Origin: Providencia rettgeri
GTDB lineage: Bacteria > Pseudomonadota > Gammaproteobacteria > Enterobacterales > Enterobacteriaceae
Length of the DNA stretch: 64,000 nucleotides
NCBI GenBank assembly: GCA_900455085.1
Contig: UGTZ01000001.1
Coordinates: forward strand, 526,501 to 590,500
Reading direction: 5' to 3'
Of this stretch, positions 26,427 through 33,874 are shown piece after piece. The translations under genes were made by a program, and so were the position numbers. How positions within the stretch are numbered: position 1 is the first letter of the stretch; every line of letters starts with the position of its first letter. Below the pieces are notes generated by a model that was given only the letters and a program-made list of their open reading frames with translations, was not told the origin of the DNA and made no database searches.

Positions 26427-26671
26427 TGCGTAGTGAATCTAAAGAAATTTATGGTGTTGACGTGTTGGGCATCATTTCAATGCTAAAAGAAATTCGCCGC
26501 TGGTGGGTTATACGTGGGTTACGCGACTACTGGAAAAAAGATAGATACTTTTTAGTCACGTGTCGAAAGTTCAAGCACTTAAACCACCATATTGACAGCT
26601 TCAATGTTCAGCAACGCTATGAGTTTGTCAGTAAATTTGCCAAACACCACCAGCAGCGAGGTGTTATCTAA
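26423..26671 (+). CDS. Hypothetical early phage protein
   Basis: 82 residues, basic, MMRSESKEIYGVDVLGIISM. The start overlaps the replication gene stop as ATGA, so the two are probably translated in tandem. The C-terminus SKFAKHHQQRGVI is basic. No domain recognised. Confidence 0.55.
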   Translation: MMRSESKEIYGVDVLGIISMLKEIRRWWVIRGLRDYWKKDRYFLVTCRKFKHLNHHIDSFNVQQRYEFVSKFAKHHQQRGVI

Positions 26672-27204
26672 TGGCTGTTTATTCAAGTAATACCGCACCA
26701 GAAGATAAAGATTGTTGGCAAACGCCTCAATGGTTATTTGAAGCTTTAACGCTTGAGTTTGGTTTTTGGTTAGATGCTGCTGCAAATGAGCAAAATGCCT
26801 TGTGTCCATATTTCTTAACCATAGAACAGAATGCATTACAAAGTGATTGGGTAAGCCGTGGCGCTATATGGTGTAACCCGCCTTACAGCAAGATAAAACC
26901 ATGGATCGCTAAAGCCGCAGAGCAATGCACAAAGCAAAACCAGCCAATAGTGATGTTATTGCCAGCGGATAAATCAACATCCTGGTACTCATTGGCGCTA
27001 AAAAGCGTTGATGAAGTTCGAACTATTATCGATGGCCGTATTAATTTTGTTGATCCCAATACTGGAAAAGAGAAAAAGGGCAATAGTAAAGGCTCAATTC
27101 TTCTTATCTGGCGTCCATTTGTAGAGCCAAAGGCAATTGGGACACACGTCTCAAAAAATCGTTTGATGGAGATAGGCAAGGCAATCTTAGGGGAGGTGGT
27201 ATGA
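26671..27204 (+). CDS. Phage N6-adenine DNA methyltransferase (Dam type)
   Basis: 177 residues of the phage Dam family. The catalytic NPPY is N69-Y72 in IWCNPPYSK, and the AdoMet-binding region is FWLDAAANEQN near residues 32-42. No restriction partner is adjacent, so it is probably an orphan methylase that protects phage DNA or mimics host GATC methylation. The start shares one base with the previous stop. Confidence 0.9.
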   Translation: MAVYSSNTAPEDKDCWQTPQWLFEALTLEFGFWLDAAANEQNALCPYFLTIEQNALQSDWVSRGAIWCNPPYSKIKPWIAKAAEQCTKQNQPIVMLLPADKSTSWYSLALKSVDEVRTIIDGRINFVDPNTGKEKKGNSKGSILLIWRPFVEPKAIGTHVSKNRLMEIGKAILGEVV

Positions 27205-27545
27205 CTCCTTTGTATCTAAGAATCGCGAGCGAATTCAAAGCGGGTAACGAAATAACAACTAAGAAAATCAGAAGCATATATGCATCATCTAACAGTCATA
27301 CAAAAATCACGGTAGATTTTTTGCTCAGAGCTAAAGCGATAAAGAAAACAGGAAGAAAAGAAGGAGCTTTTAGTATTTATGTGCTTCAGCAAGACGCTTA
27401 TGAGAAAACAGTCGAACTAGACAATAAAAGCAAGAGATATAGAGCAAAAACAAATCGGCATGTTAAGTGTGATGTTAAAGAGTTAATGAAAACGCATAAC
27501 CCATTGATATTAAAATTCAATGCATTGCTGTCGGGGGTGAGGTAA
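27201..27545 (+). CDS. Hypothetical phage protein, possible winged helix
   Basis: 114 residues, strongly basic. The first 60 residues (SEFKAGNEITTKKIRSIYAS) have a helix pattern compatible with a winged-helix fold. ATGA overlap with the Dam gene. Function unknown. Confidence 0.55.
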   Translation: MTPLYLRIASEFKAGNEITTKKIRSIYASSNSHTKITVDFLLRAKAIKKTGRKEGAFSIYVLQQDAYEKTVELDNKSKRYRAKTNRHVKCDVKELMKTHNPLILKFNALLSGVR

Positions 27546-27931
27546 TGAGTGCAGATGACAATGTTATTCAATTTAAAGCGCCTAGTGATGCAGTTCCTAC
27601 CATCGACACGGAAGTAAAGGGAAGAAAAAACAGGCAGCAAATGTACTGTAAGCATCATTCACTAATTATCGATGAAGAGCATAGGACAGTTGAATGCAAC
27701 GATTGTGGCTGTGTTGTTGAGGCTTTCGATGTTCTGTTAGCTAGGGCAAATAATGCCGAGTCGGTAATCCGAGGAATGAGTGAATTACTTGATAAGCGTG
27801 ACGAACTGCGTAAATCAGTTGATGGGCTTTTGAGAGAAGAGAAGAACACTAAAGCCAGATTACGTAGTGCCAGAACAGATTTAGCGTTTATTGAAAATAA
27901 AAAACTTCAGCATGAGGGGAAGGTTGGATGA
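27545..27931 (+). CDS. Zinc-ribbon and coiled-coil phage protein
   Basis: 128 residues. A metal-binding cluster (YCKHH...VECNDCGCVVEAF) lies at about residues 34-60, followed by a long heptad-rich helix (RKSVDGLLREEKNTKARLRS). It is translationally linked to its neighbours by one- and four-base overlaps. Similar proteins occur beside Lar in lambdoid phages; function unknown. Confidence 0.6.
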   Translation: MSADDNVIQFKAPSDAVPTIDTEVKGRKNRQQMYCKHHSLIIDEEHRTVECNDCGCVVEAFDVLLARANNAESVIRGMSELLDKRDELRKSVDGLLREEKNTKARLRSARTDLAFIENKKLQHEGKVG

Positions 27932-28113
27932 AAAGCAAAATAGCCGAAATTTACCCTTGTCCTCATTGTGGAAGTGAAAACATAACCATCGAGAGCCACA
28001 GTTATAGAACATGGTTTTACATTCAGTGCCACAGCTGTGGTGAAAAGGGGCCAGAGGTAAATGATAAGCCTACAGCAGTAATAGTATGGAATGAACGAGT
28101 TGTCAGTATCTAA
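27928..28113 (+). CDS. Lar-type restriction alleviation zinc-finger protein
   Basis: 61 residues with two CxxC pairs (CPHCGSE and CHSCGEKGP) and the C-terminal AVIVWNERV. This is the signature of the Lar family, whose Rac-prophage member modulates host type I restriction. It may protect incoming phage DNA. ATGA overlap with the preceding gene. Confidence 0.75.
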   Translation: MKSKIAEIYPCPHCGSENITIESHSYRTWFYIQCHSCGEKGPEVNDKPTAVIVWNERVVSI

Positions 28114-28153
28114 AAGCGCAAATGCGGTTGCGTAAACAGGTGGGAGTATAGAT

Positions 28154-28831
28154 ATGAACGAGTTATCAGTGAAAGAATTAACCGTGACGAGTATAGAAAT
28201 ATCTGAATTAGTCGAATCGCGGCATGACAAAGTAAAGCAATCTATAGAACGCCTTGCGAAGCGCGGTGTTATCGCTTTTCCCCCAATGGGGGAGAAGCCT
28301 ACAGAAGGGAGACCTGTATCATTTTATTTGTTTTCAGGTGAAAAAGGTAAGCGCGATAGCATTATCGTTGTTGCTCAATTAATGCCCGAATTTACAGCAA
28401 GGCTGGTGGATCGCTGGCAAGAGTTAGAAAACCAGAACTCATTACCACAAACATTACCCGAAGCATTAAGGTTGGCGGCTGATTTAGCTGAGGAAAAGCA
28501 GCAATTAGAGTCAAAATTAATAGAGGTAGCACCTAAGGTTGATTTTGTTGATCGCTACGTACAAGCAACTGGTTCAATGACTTTTAGGCAAGTATGTAAG
28601 TTGCTGGGAGCGAAAGAAAATGACTTTAGATGTTTTTTGCTGGATAACAAAATTGCATATCGGCTTAATAATATTTTAACCCCGTATCAGCAGCATATTG
28701 ATGCTGGACGATTTGAAATGAAAACAGGCGTTACAAAAGAAACCGCTTACTCATTTTCTCAGGCAAGGTTCACTGCTAAGGGGGTTAACTGGATTGCTGG
28801 CAAATGGATGGAGCACAAAGCATATGCATAA
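28154..28831 (+). CDS. Rha/KilAC antirepressor-like protein
   Basis: 225 residues with two domains. An N-terminal Rha-like DNA-binding region contains SRHDKVKQSIERLAKRGVI. A C-terminal phage antirepressor KilAC domain (about residues 118-222) contains MTFRQVCKLLGAKENDF and TAKGVNWIAG. Such proteins interfere with repressors or host replication control. It precedes DUF968 with an eight-base overlap. Confidence 0.8.
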   Translation: MNELSVKELTVTSIEISELVESRHDKVKQSIERLAKRGVIAFPPMGEKPTEGRPVSFYLFSGEKGKRDSIIVVAQLMPEFTARLVDRWQELENQNSLPQTLPEALRLAADLAEEKQQLESKLIEVAPKVDFVDRYVQATGSMTFRQVCKLLGAKENDFRCFLLDNKIAYRLNNILTPYQQHIDAGRFEMKTGVTKETAYSFSQARFTAKGVNWIAGKWMEHKAYA

Positions 28832-29366
28832 GGCTTCCATACTTACAGCGAATACGGTACCAGATTTGGGGTTAGTAATATTTCGACCAGGAGTGAGTGA
28901 GTTATCAAATTTCAATGGGCGCATGCTCATTATTCCGGTACCTAATTCATTAAACGATAAATCAGTAGGGCCTATCTCTCTTTCTTCATCATTCCTCAGC
29001 GACGAGTTTAATTATGTTGAAGATATAAAACAGATATTAAAACTAACTGTAGATCCTGAGCCACCAGCTAGCTTGATGTTAAAACCGAAGTTGCAACGCT
29101 GGACTAATGATAAATACCTGCAGTGGGTTAAATCACAGCCATGTTGTGTTTGTGGTGCCACATCAGACGATGCACATCACCTAATCGGCCATGGTCAGGG
29201 TGGAATGGGCACTAAAGCCCATGACTTATTCACTATTCCATTGTGTAGAGTTCACCATGGCGAATTGCATAAGGATCCTAATGAGTGGGAGCGTGAGCAC
29301 GGAAGCCAGTTGGTTTTGTTATTTCGATTCCTAGACCGTTCTGCGGCACTAGGTGTTTTTGGTTAA
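28824..29366 (+). CDS. DUF968 HNH-like recombination protein
   Basis: 180 residues. The C-terminal half has the metal-binding phrases CCVCGATSDDAHHLIGHGQG and LCRVHHGELHKD, typical of DUF968 proteins related to lambda NinB/Orf neighbours and to HNH nucleases. It lies just before Q, in the nin-like region. ATG 28824 overlaps the KilAC gene end; GGAG precedes it. Nuclease activity is inferred, not shown. Confidence 0.8.
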   Translation: MHKASILTANTVPDLGLVIFRPGVSELSNFNGRMLIIPVPNSLNDKSVGPISLSSSFLSDEFNYVEDIKQILKLTVDPEPPASLMLKPKLQRWTNDKYLQWVKSQPCCVCGATSDDAHHLIGHGQGGMGTKAHDLFTIPLCRVHHGELHKDPNEWEREHGSQLVLLFRFLDRSAALGVFG

Positions 29367-29397
29367 TGCGTTGTGCGGAACGCTGGAGACTTTTTGC

Positions 29398-29796
29398 ATG
29401 AGAGATATTCAGTTAGTTTTACAGAAATGGGGGGCATGGGCATATGACGGGAATAGTGATGTTGATTATTCTTCAATTGCAGCTGGTTTCAAGGGGCTGA
29501 TACCGAGTACCAAAAAAACGAGAGAAAGCTGTTGTGATGATGATGGAATAGCGGTTGATGCTGCTGTGAATAGATTAAAAAAGAATAATTCATATTTATT
29601 CCAACTAGTTATTTTGTATTACGTTAATAACTGCACACTAAGAACTTTAGAAAGAAAACTAGGAATATCTCATAACGAAGTAGCAAAGCGCTTGCAACAT
29701 GCCGAAGGGTTCGTTGCTGGTTGTTTGGCAATAGCTGAAATAACATTAGAAATGGATAGGGAAGTTAGAAAAGAATGCATATATGGGGTTGCGTAA
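29398..29796 (+). CDS. Q-type late antiterminator
   Basis: 132 residues starting MRDIQLVLQKWGAWAYDGNS, the usual opening of the phage antitermination Q family. A C-terminal HTH follows (RTLERKLGISHNEVAKRLQ). It modifies RNA polymerase at the late promoter so that lysis, head and tail genes are read through terminators. GGAGA precedes ATG 29398. It is the last rightward early gene. Confidence 0.85.
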   Translation: MRDIQLVLQKWGAWAYDGNSDVDYSSIAAGFKGLIPSTKKTRESCCDDDGIAVDAAVNRLKKNNSYLFQLVILYYVNNCTLRTLERKLGISHNEVAKRLQHAEGFVAGCLAIAEITLEMDREVRKECIYGVA

Positions 29797-29855
29797 TTAC
29801 AAAACCCAATATATTGTGATAAGAATAAATACGTCGTAACCGAACTTATAGAATG

Positions 29856-29879
29856 AAACCTCGCTATGCGGGGTTTTTT
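29856..29879 (+). terminator. Terminator after Q
   Basis: Nine-pair stem AAACCTCGC/GCGGGGTTT with a three-base loop followed by T6. Confidence 0.85.
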
Positions 29880-29950
29880 ATGCCTGAAATAAACATAAGG
29901 CTTGCTGCTGTCTTTGGTCAGAGTTACATGTGTAGTTATGCGCAATAAAA

Positions 29951-29980
29951 GAAAACCCCACCTTAGCGGGTGGGGCTTTC
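29951..29980 (-). terminator. Terminator of the hdeA-like gene
   Basis: CCCCACC/GGTGGGG stem; on the minus strand it is followed by TTTTCTTTT. Ends the hdeA transcript just after its stop. Confidence 0.8.
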
Positions 29981-29982
29981 GG

Positions 29983-30285
29983 TTACATTTTTTTCAAATG
30001 AGCTTCGACTTTTTGAATAAATGATTCTTTCGGGGCTTTTTCGCAAGCTTCGACAATTAACGGAGTGGATGTTTCGATACCGCTAATATCTAAAGTAGGG
30101 TCTTCTACCTTACCTTTTTGGGTGATAATTTCAGCGGCACCAATTGCTGTTGGGTAAAATGCATCATCGATTGCTAAGAAATTTTCACATGTCCACTGTG
30201 ATACAGGTTTTGCGTCTGTAGCAGCGAAAGCGGATGCAGACATTAAAGACATGACAATAATACTAGTAAATAATGTTTTTTTCAT
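29983..30285 (-). CDS. hdeA: HdeA-like periplasmic acid-stress chaperone, phage cargo
   Basis: 100 residues: a signal peptide of about 22 residues (ends AFAA), then the HdeA core SQWTCENFLAIDDAFYPTAI. The two cysteines (C33 and C81) correspond to the disulphide pair of E. coli HdeA, which holds the chaperone together at low pH. HdeA protects periplasmic proteins from acid-induced aggregation. It is on the strand opposite to the late genes, with its own terminator and a shared upstream region with ygiW. This shows autonomous expression in the lysogen. Confidence 0.88.
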   Translation of the reverse strand: MKKTLFTSIIVMSLMSASAFAATDAKPVSQWTCENFLAIDDAFYPTAIGAAEIITQKGKVEDPTLDISGIETSTPLIVEACEKAPKESFIQKVEAHLKKM

Positions 30286-30423
30286 AAAATCACCTTGTTA
30301 TTTTAATCGAGAGATTTTCAAGTTAAATATAACTCATTAATTTTAAATAGAAAATAATCAATATTGGACAGTCAAGATAGGATGGCCTTAATCAGATAAA
30401 AGTACAATAAATTAAATATTCAC

Positions 30424-30440
30424 CTTAAGATCCTGTTAAG
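30424..30440 (+). promoter_or_regulatory. Possible PmrA/QseB-type operator ahead of ygiW
   Basis: CTTAAG-ATCCT-GTTAAG matches the direct-repeat box of PmrA/BasR and nearly the QseB site (CTTAA-N6-CTTAA). It lies about 50 bases upstream of ygiW, with TATGCT at 30451 as a candidate -10. In E. coli ygiW lies beside qseBC, so retention of such a site is plausible. Confidence 0.4.
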
Positions 30441-30487
30441 ATTTAGTAGATATGCTATAGAGAACTTAACAGAAAAAAGGAATTATT

Positions 30488-30880
30488 ATGAATAAGGCAA
30501 TTATTGCACTCGTATTATCCGCAGCTTCATTTAGCGTGTTAGCTAACAATCATGTTGGTGGGTTTGTTTCTAATGATGGTTCTGTCGGTCCAAGAGGTGG
30601 GTTTGTTGCAACAACTCAAGCAGTGACAACTGTGGTTCAAGCGAAAGAGTTGCCTGATGATGCATGGGTTTCACTTGAAGGTAATATTGTTAAGCAGATT
30701 GGTAAAGAACTTTACGAATTTAGAGATAGTACTGGCTCAATTGCTGTAGACATTGATGATAAACGCTGGCGCGGACAGGTTGTCAAACCTGACACTAAAG
30801 TTCGCTTAGATGGTGAAGTTGATAAAGATTGGATGGAACTAGAGATTGATGTTAAGCGTGTAACTATTATCAATAAATAG
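30488..30880 (+). CDS. ygiW: YgiW/YdeI-type periplasmic stress protein (BOF domain), phage cargo
   Basis: 130 residues: a signal peptide to about residue 19, then an OB-fold of the BOF family with LPDDAWVSLEGNIVKQIGKE and VKPDTKVRLDGEVDKDW. Family members are periplasmic and linked to tolerance of peroxide, metals and cationic peptides. It is divergent from the HdeA-like gene and closed by a strong terminator. Both lie between Q and the lysis genes, the interval where lambdoid phages carry toxins and other cargo. Confidence 0.85.
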   Translation: MNKAIIALVLSAASFSVLANNHVGGFVSNDGSVGPRGGFVATTQAVTTVVQAKELPDDAWVSLEGNIVKQIGKELYEFRDSTGSIAVDIDDKRWRGQVVKPDTKVRLDGEVDKDWMELEIDVKRVTIINK

Positions 30881-30895
30881 TCTTAAATTTTTAAT

Positions 30896-30916
30896 AAGCC
30901 CCTGTTGGGGCTTTTT
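30896..30916 (+). terminator. Terminator after ygiW
   Basis: AAGCCCC/GGGGCTT stem with a TGTT loop followed by TTTT. Confidence 0.85.
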
Positions 30917-31048
30917 CTATAATGGTAAGCACAGATATGACAGATTGCTGGAACAATCGAGGTTGATGCGTCATAAGCCCCTCACACGGTGAACTGGCTC
31001 GGTATTTGTACTTATCATTGTGGAATTTCCGGATTGTCCACATTCAAG

Positions 31049-31072
31049 AGGTCGCCTAGTGCGGCCTTTTTT
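31049..31072 (+). terminator. Second terminator upstream of the lysis genes
   Basis: AGGTCGC/GCGGCCT stem (one T:G pair), five-base loop, then T6. Late transcription must pass it, so it is a probable target of Q antitermination. The sequence between the two terminators has no ORF. Confidence 0.75.
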
Positions 31073-31172
31073 CGTATACGCCGCCACAGAATTCTAATCA
31101 ACCAAACGAAAATTGACGCATAGAGACTGTGCGCGGCTATCTATTCACTAAATTCCTCCTATGGGGGTGAGA

Positions 31173-31490
31173 ATGCAAAATATGAAAGACACCCCTGAGC
31201 TTTGGGAACAGGTATTTAATTTACTCTCTCAGTATAAAGAGCAAGGCATACTGGCAGGTTTAGCAGGTACGGTTGCCGTGCTGCGTAGTATGTACAACGG
31301 TGGGGGTTGGAAGAAAACATTACTAGATGGGGTCATGTGCGCCTTTTTTGGTTGGTTCGCTAAAGATTTACTGGCATTTGTGGGCGTGAATCCTGACTTT
31401 GCCTATTTAGCGAGTGTTTTCATTGGTTATCTGGGCGTTGAGACGCTGAGTAAAATTTTAAAAGGTAAAGCAGGGGTACGTCATGACTAA
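31173..31490 (+). CDS. Lambda-family holin
   Basis: 105 residues with about three membrane segments (GILAGLAGTVAVLRSMY, TLLDGVMCAFFGWFAKDLLA and FAYLASVFIGYLGV) and a short charged tail. The phrase YNGGGWKKTLLDG is typical of the PF05106 holins. It forms membrane lesions that time lysis. ATG 31173 follows GGGGGTGA; the frame also opens at 31161. Its stop overlaps the lysin gene. Confidence 0.85.
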   Translation: MQNMKDTPELWEQVFNLLSQYKEQGILAGLAGTVAVLRSMYNGGGWKKTLLDGVMCAFFGWFAKDLLAFVGVNPDFAYLASVFIGYLGVETLSKILKGKAGVRHD

Positions 31491-31899
31491 GCAAACTCGC
31501 GGTATTCGCAATAATAATCCAGGCAATATTGACTACAACAAGGTGAATAATTGGCAAGGTCAATTACCGCATAACCCAAGTATTGAGTCTCGCTTCTGTC
31601 GATTCGAAAGTCCTGCTTATGGCATTCGTGCATTAATCGCATTACTTCGAACCTATCAGCGCAAGTACGGATTAAAAACTGTATCAGGATTGATTAATCG
31701 ATGGGCTCCGACGAATGAAAACAACACAGGGGCATATATTAATGGCGTGGCTAAGGAGTTGGGTGTATCGCCTACTGATATTGTCAGTCTTGATGATAAA
31801 GCAACCGCAATCAAATTGGCTAAAGCGATTATTCGACATGAAAACGGCTCACAGCCCTATGATGAGGCTACGTTTGAAAAAGCGTGGAGTTTGTTGTGA
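31483..31899 (+). CDS. RNNNPGN-type candidate endolysin
   Basis: 138 residues opening with RGIRNNNPGNIDY, the mark of a family usually labelled structural protein or lysozyme-like. It occupies the endolysin slot between holin and Rz, and no other muramidase or amidase gene is present. A glycan- or peptide-cleaving role is therefore likely. No signal peptide or SAR helix is visible, so it should depend on the holin. A related domain is found in the tape measure protein of the same phage. Confidence 0.7.
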   Translation: MTKQTRGIRNNNPGNIDYNKVNNWQGQLPHNPSIESRFCRFESPAYGIRALIALLRTYQRKYGLKTVSGLINRWAPTNENNTGAYINGVAKELGVSPTDIVSLDDKATAIKLAKAIIRHENGSQPYDEATFEKAWSLL

Positions 31900-32276
31900 A
31901 TTGGAAAGCAACAACGATAGTGCTAGTCGGTGTCATTCTCTTGGGTGGGGTGCTTAACTGGCAAGTGACTGAAAATCAGAAGCTCACAAATGAAAACGAA
32001 TCACTAAATAGTCAACTATCAGCAAGCCTGTTGCTAAACAAAGTAACCCAATCCGCTATCACTCTTCGCTATCAAATCTCACTCGATAATATCAAAGCAA
32101 GGCAATTAGAGGACTCAGAACATGTCAAAGTTAAGACTGTTATCAAAACAGTGCTCAAAGACAATGAGTGCGCTAATACTGCTGTGCCTGATGATGTTGT
32201 TAGTGAGTTGCGGAAATACAAAAGAGGTATTGATTCCCGTTCAGTCGCCACTGATACCGGCACACCTAACCGCTGA
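31896..32276 (+). CDS. Rz inner-membrane spanin subunit
   Basis: 126 residues from GTG 31896, which overlaps the lysin stop as GTGA and follows GTGGAG. It has one N-terminal membrane helix (TIVLVGVILLGGVLNWQV) and a periplasmic coiled coil (LTNENESLNSQLSASLLL). With Rz1 it fuses inner and outer membranes in the last step of lysis. Confidence 0.8.
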   Translation: MNWKATTIVLVGVILLGGVLNWQVTENQKLTNENESLNSQLSASLLLNKVTQSAITLRYQISLDNIKARQLEDSEHVKVKTVIKTVLKDNECANTAVPDDVVSELRKYKRGIDSRSVATDTGTPNR

Positions 32277-32427
32277 TTGTCCTCAGCCAGATATTCCCGA
32301 GAATGTAGATTGGGGTGATATGCCACAACTGCTTATTGACGCCATGAACTCAATAGCAAAGTGCAACGTTGACAAAAAAGCGATACGAGAGATTGAATCA
32401 GCTAGGGTCAATAATGTAACTCACTAG
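32122..32427 (+). CDS. Rz1 outer-membrane spanin lipoprotein
   Basis: 101 residues encoded in another frame over the 3' half of Rz. The lipobox is LVSC with the lipidated cysteine at residue 30, and a proline-rich stretch follows (PVQSPLIPAHL), as in Rz1 proteins. GAGGA precedes ATG 32122; a second ATG at 32164 lies just before the hydrophobic core. Confidence 0.85.
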   Translation: MSKLRLLSKQCSKTMSALILLCLMMLLVSCGNTKEVLIPVQSPLIPAHLTADCPQPDIPENVDWGDMPQLLIDAMNSIAKCNVDKKAIREIESARVNNVTH

Positions 32428-33431
32428 TACAGAATTTTAGTTTTTGTATTAGTTAATAAAAAAAATAGTATTGATGAAAAAAAAGATATTTAAAAAAGCT
32501 ATCGCAGTAATTAAGTAAATGAAAAACTTAAATAAATAACAGGTTTTTTTATCCGTAACTAAAAAAAACATAACGGAAAAAAGAAGGAGGCTAATAATTA
32601 AAATCGCTGCAATAGGATGGTTATACATATGTTTTATATCTTGTAAATGAGTGATTTTCCTTTTTGGGGAGGTCAGGCAAAATCATAATAAGAAAACGAT
32701 ACGAAACAATAAAAACTCTAACGAAGAGGAAAGAGCTAAAAGTTCGATATAGAGCAGGACTCACAATGAAATGAGTATTGAATTACTATAATTAGATAAA
32801 GTTAAATAAAGTCTAAACAAAGTTAAATATTGAAAATCCAAATATTTTGGCATCTAATTTTGACTTTCATATGGTGTATTGGTGATGGATTTTGCGATAT
32901 ACATACTTTTAGTTTGATAATGCTTTCGGGTTACTAAGGATGCAATATGGAGAATTGAAGCGCAAAGGGCAAAAAAATAGCTCGTGTCAGGAAGGCTAAC
33001 GAGCTAACTAGTACCAGTACACATCTTGATTATCATTATTTTTAACACCTTATACTAACGTAGATAGAATAGTAGATTAACGTATTTCAGTGTGTAATAA
33101 AAAGAAACGAAATATGACTGACTTTGTGATGTGGGATGTATTTCGAGTTAAAGGTTAAATCGAGTTAGAGCATGGAATAAAAAAAATGCCCAGTCACTAG
33201 AGGGAAAGGGCTAATCACTAGGTTAAATATATTTTATGTGTGTAGCCGGAACGGAGCCGACTCTTTAACTATAATTAATACAATATAAACAAAGGTTAAA
33301 TAGAAATAACTATATGAAAAATAGTTAGGTTTAAATGATTTTTCGATTTTCTTATTTAGATTGTTGTTAAATGGCTTTAGAAAAATATATATCCTATAGA
33401 TAAAATCAGCTAAATAAATTAAGGGGTCAAA
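32428..33431. other. One-kilobase AT-rich non-coding interval with minus-oriented hairpins
   Basis: No ORF of usable length on either strand. Hairpins followed by T-tracts when read on the minus strand lie at 32971-33006 (arms TAGCTCGT/ACGAGCTA) and, weaker, at 33180-33213. The interval separates the lysis genes from a small membrane-protein gene. It may encode minus-strand small RNAs or be the relic of a lost cargo gene. Confidence 0.45.
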
Positions 33432-33587
33432 ATGACAGTTCTTTATATATTAATTGCGATTATAGTAGGTTTTGCCGCAGGGGCATTGGTGTATCGTAAA
33501 CATACCAAAGAGGCAGAGCGAATTGTTCAGCAATTAAAAGGTGTGAATGAAAAACTGCAAGCTAAAGTAGATAAACTGAGAAAGTAA
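33432..33587 (+). CDS. Small single-span membrane protein with coiled coil
   Basis: 51 residues, too short for standard ORF lists. AAGGGG lies six bases upstream. One N-terminal membrane helix (VLYILIAIIVGFAAGALVY) is followed by a heptad-patterned tail (QLKGVNEKLQAKVDKL). It resembles a miniature spanin or holin-associated protein in shape; no family recognised. Confidence 0.6.
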   Translation: MTVLYILIAIIVGFAAGALVYRKHTKEAERIVQQLKGVNEKLQAKVDKLRK

Positions 33588-33592
33588 AAAAA

Positions 33593-33611
33593 AGCCTCTT
33601 TTGCAGAGGCT
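33593..33611 (-). terminator. Hairpin followed by a T-tract on the minus strand
   Basis: AGCCTCT/AGAGGCT with a five-base loop, directly next to the A8 tract on the plus strand. As a terminator it would act on leftward transcripts. Confidence 0.5.
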
Positions 33612-33827
33612 AAACACATAACAACAAAGTGCATATAAATAAATCATAATATAGAGAGTTTACTACTTATCCCCCTAGTGTTGGGACGCGGTGAATAGTA
33701 CACCGATAAGCGTAAAGTGCTTGCTGGAAAATTAAATAGTTGAAGTATATTAAATAGTTTTGTCTGTAAGCTATTTCAAATTGTAAATAATGAAATGAAA
33801 TACGAATTTGATAATCAATAAGCGAAT

Positions 33828-33860
33828 AAATAGCCTCTGAGAAATCAGGGGCTATTTTGT
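33828..33860 (+). terminator. Terminator just upstream of the SGNH gene
   Basis: Thirteen-pair stem (33828-33840 with 33845-33857) closed by a GAAA tetraloop and followed by TTTTG. It isolates the downstream gene from the lysis transcript unless antiterminated. Confidence 0.8.
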
Positions 33861-33874
33861 TTAAAGAGGAAAGC

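Noticed and set aside
30917..31048. Possible tRNA or structured RNA between the two late-leader terminators
   Set aside because: No cloverleaf with a T-loop GTTCRA-type arm could be traced; probably late leader.
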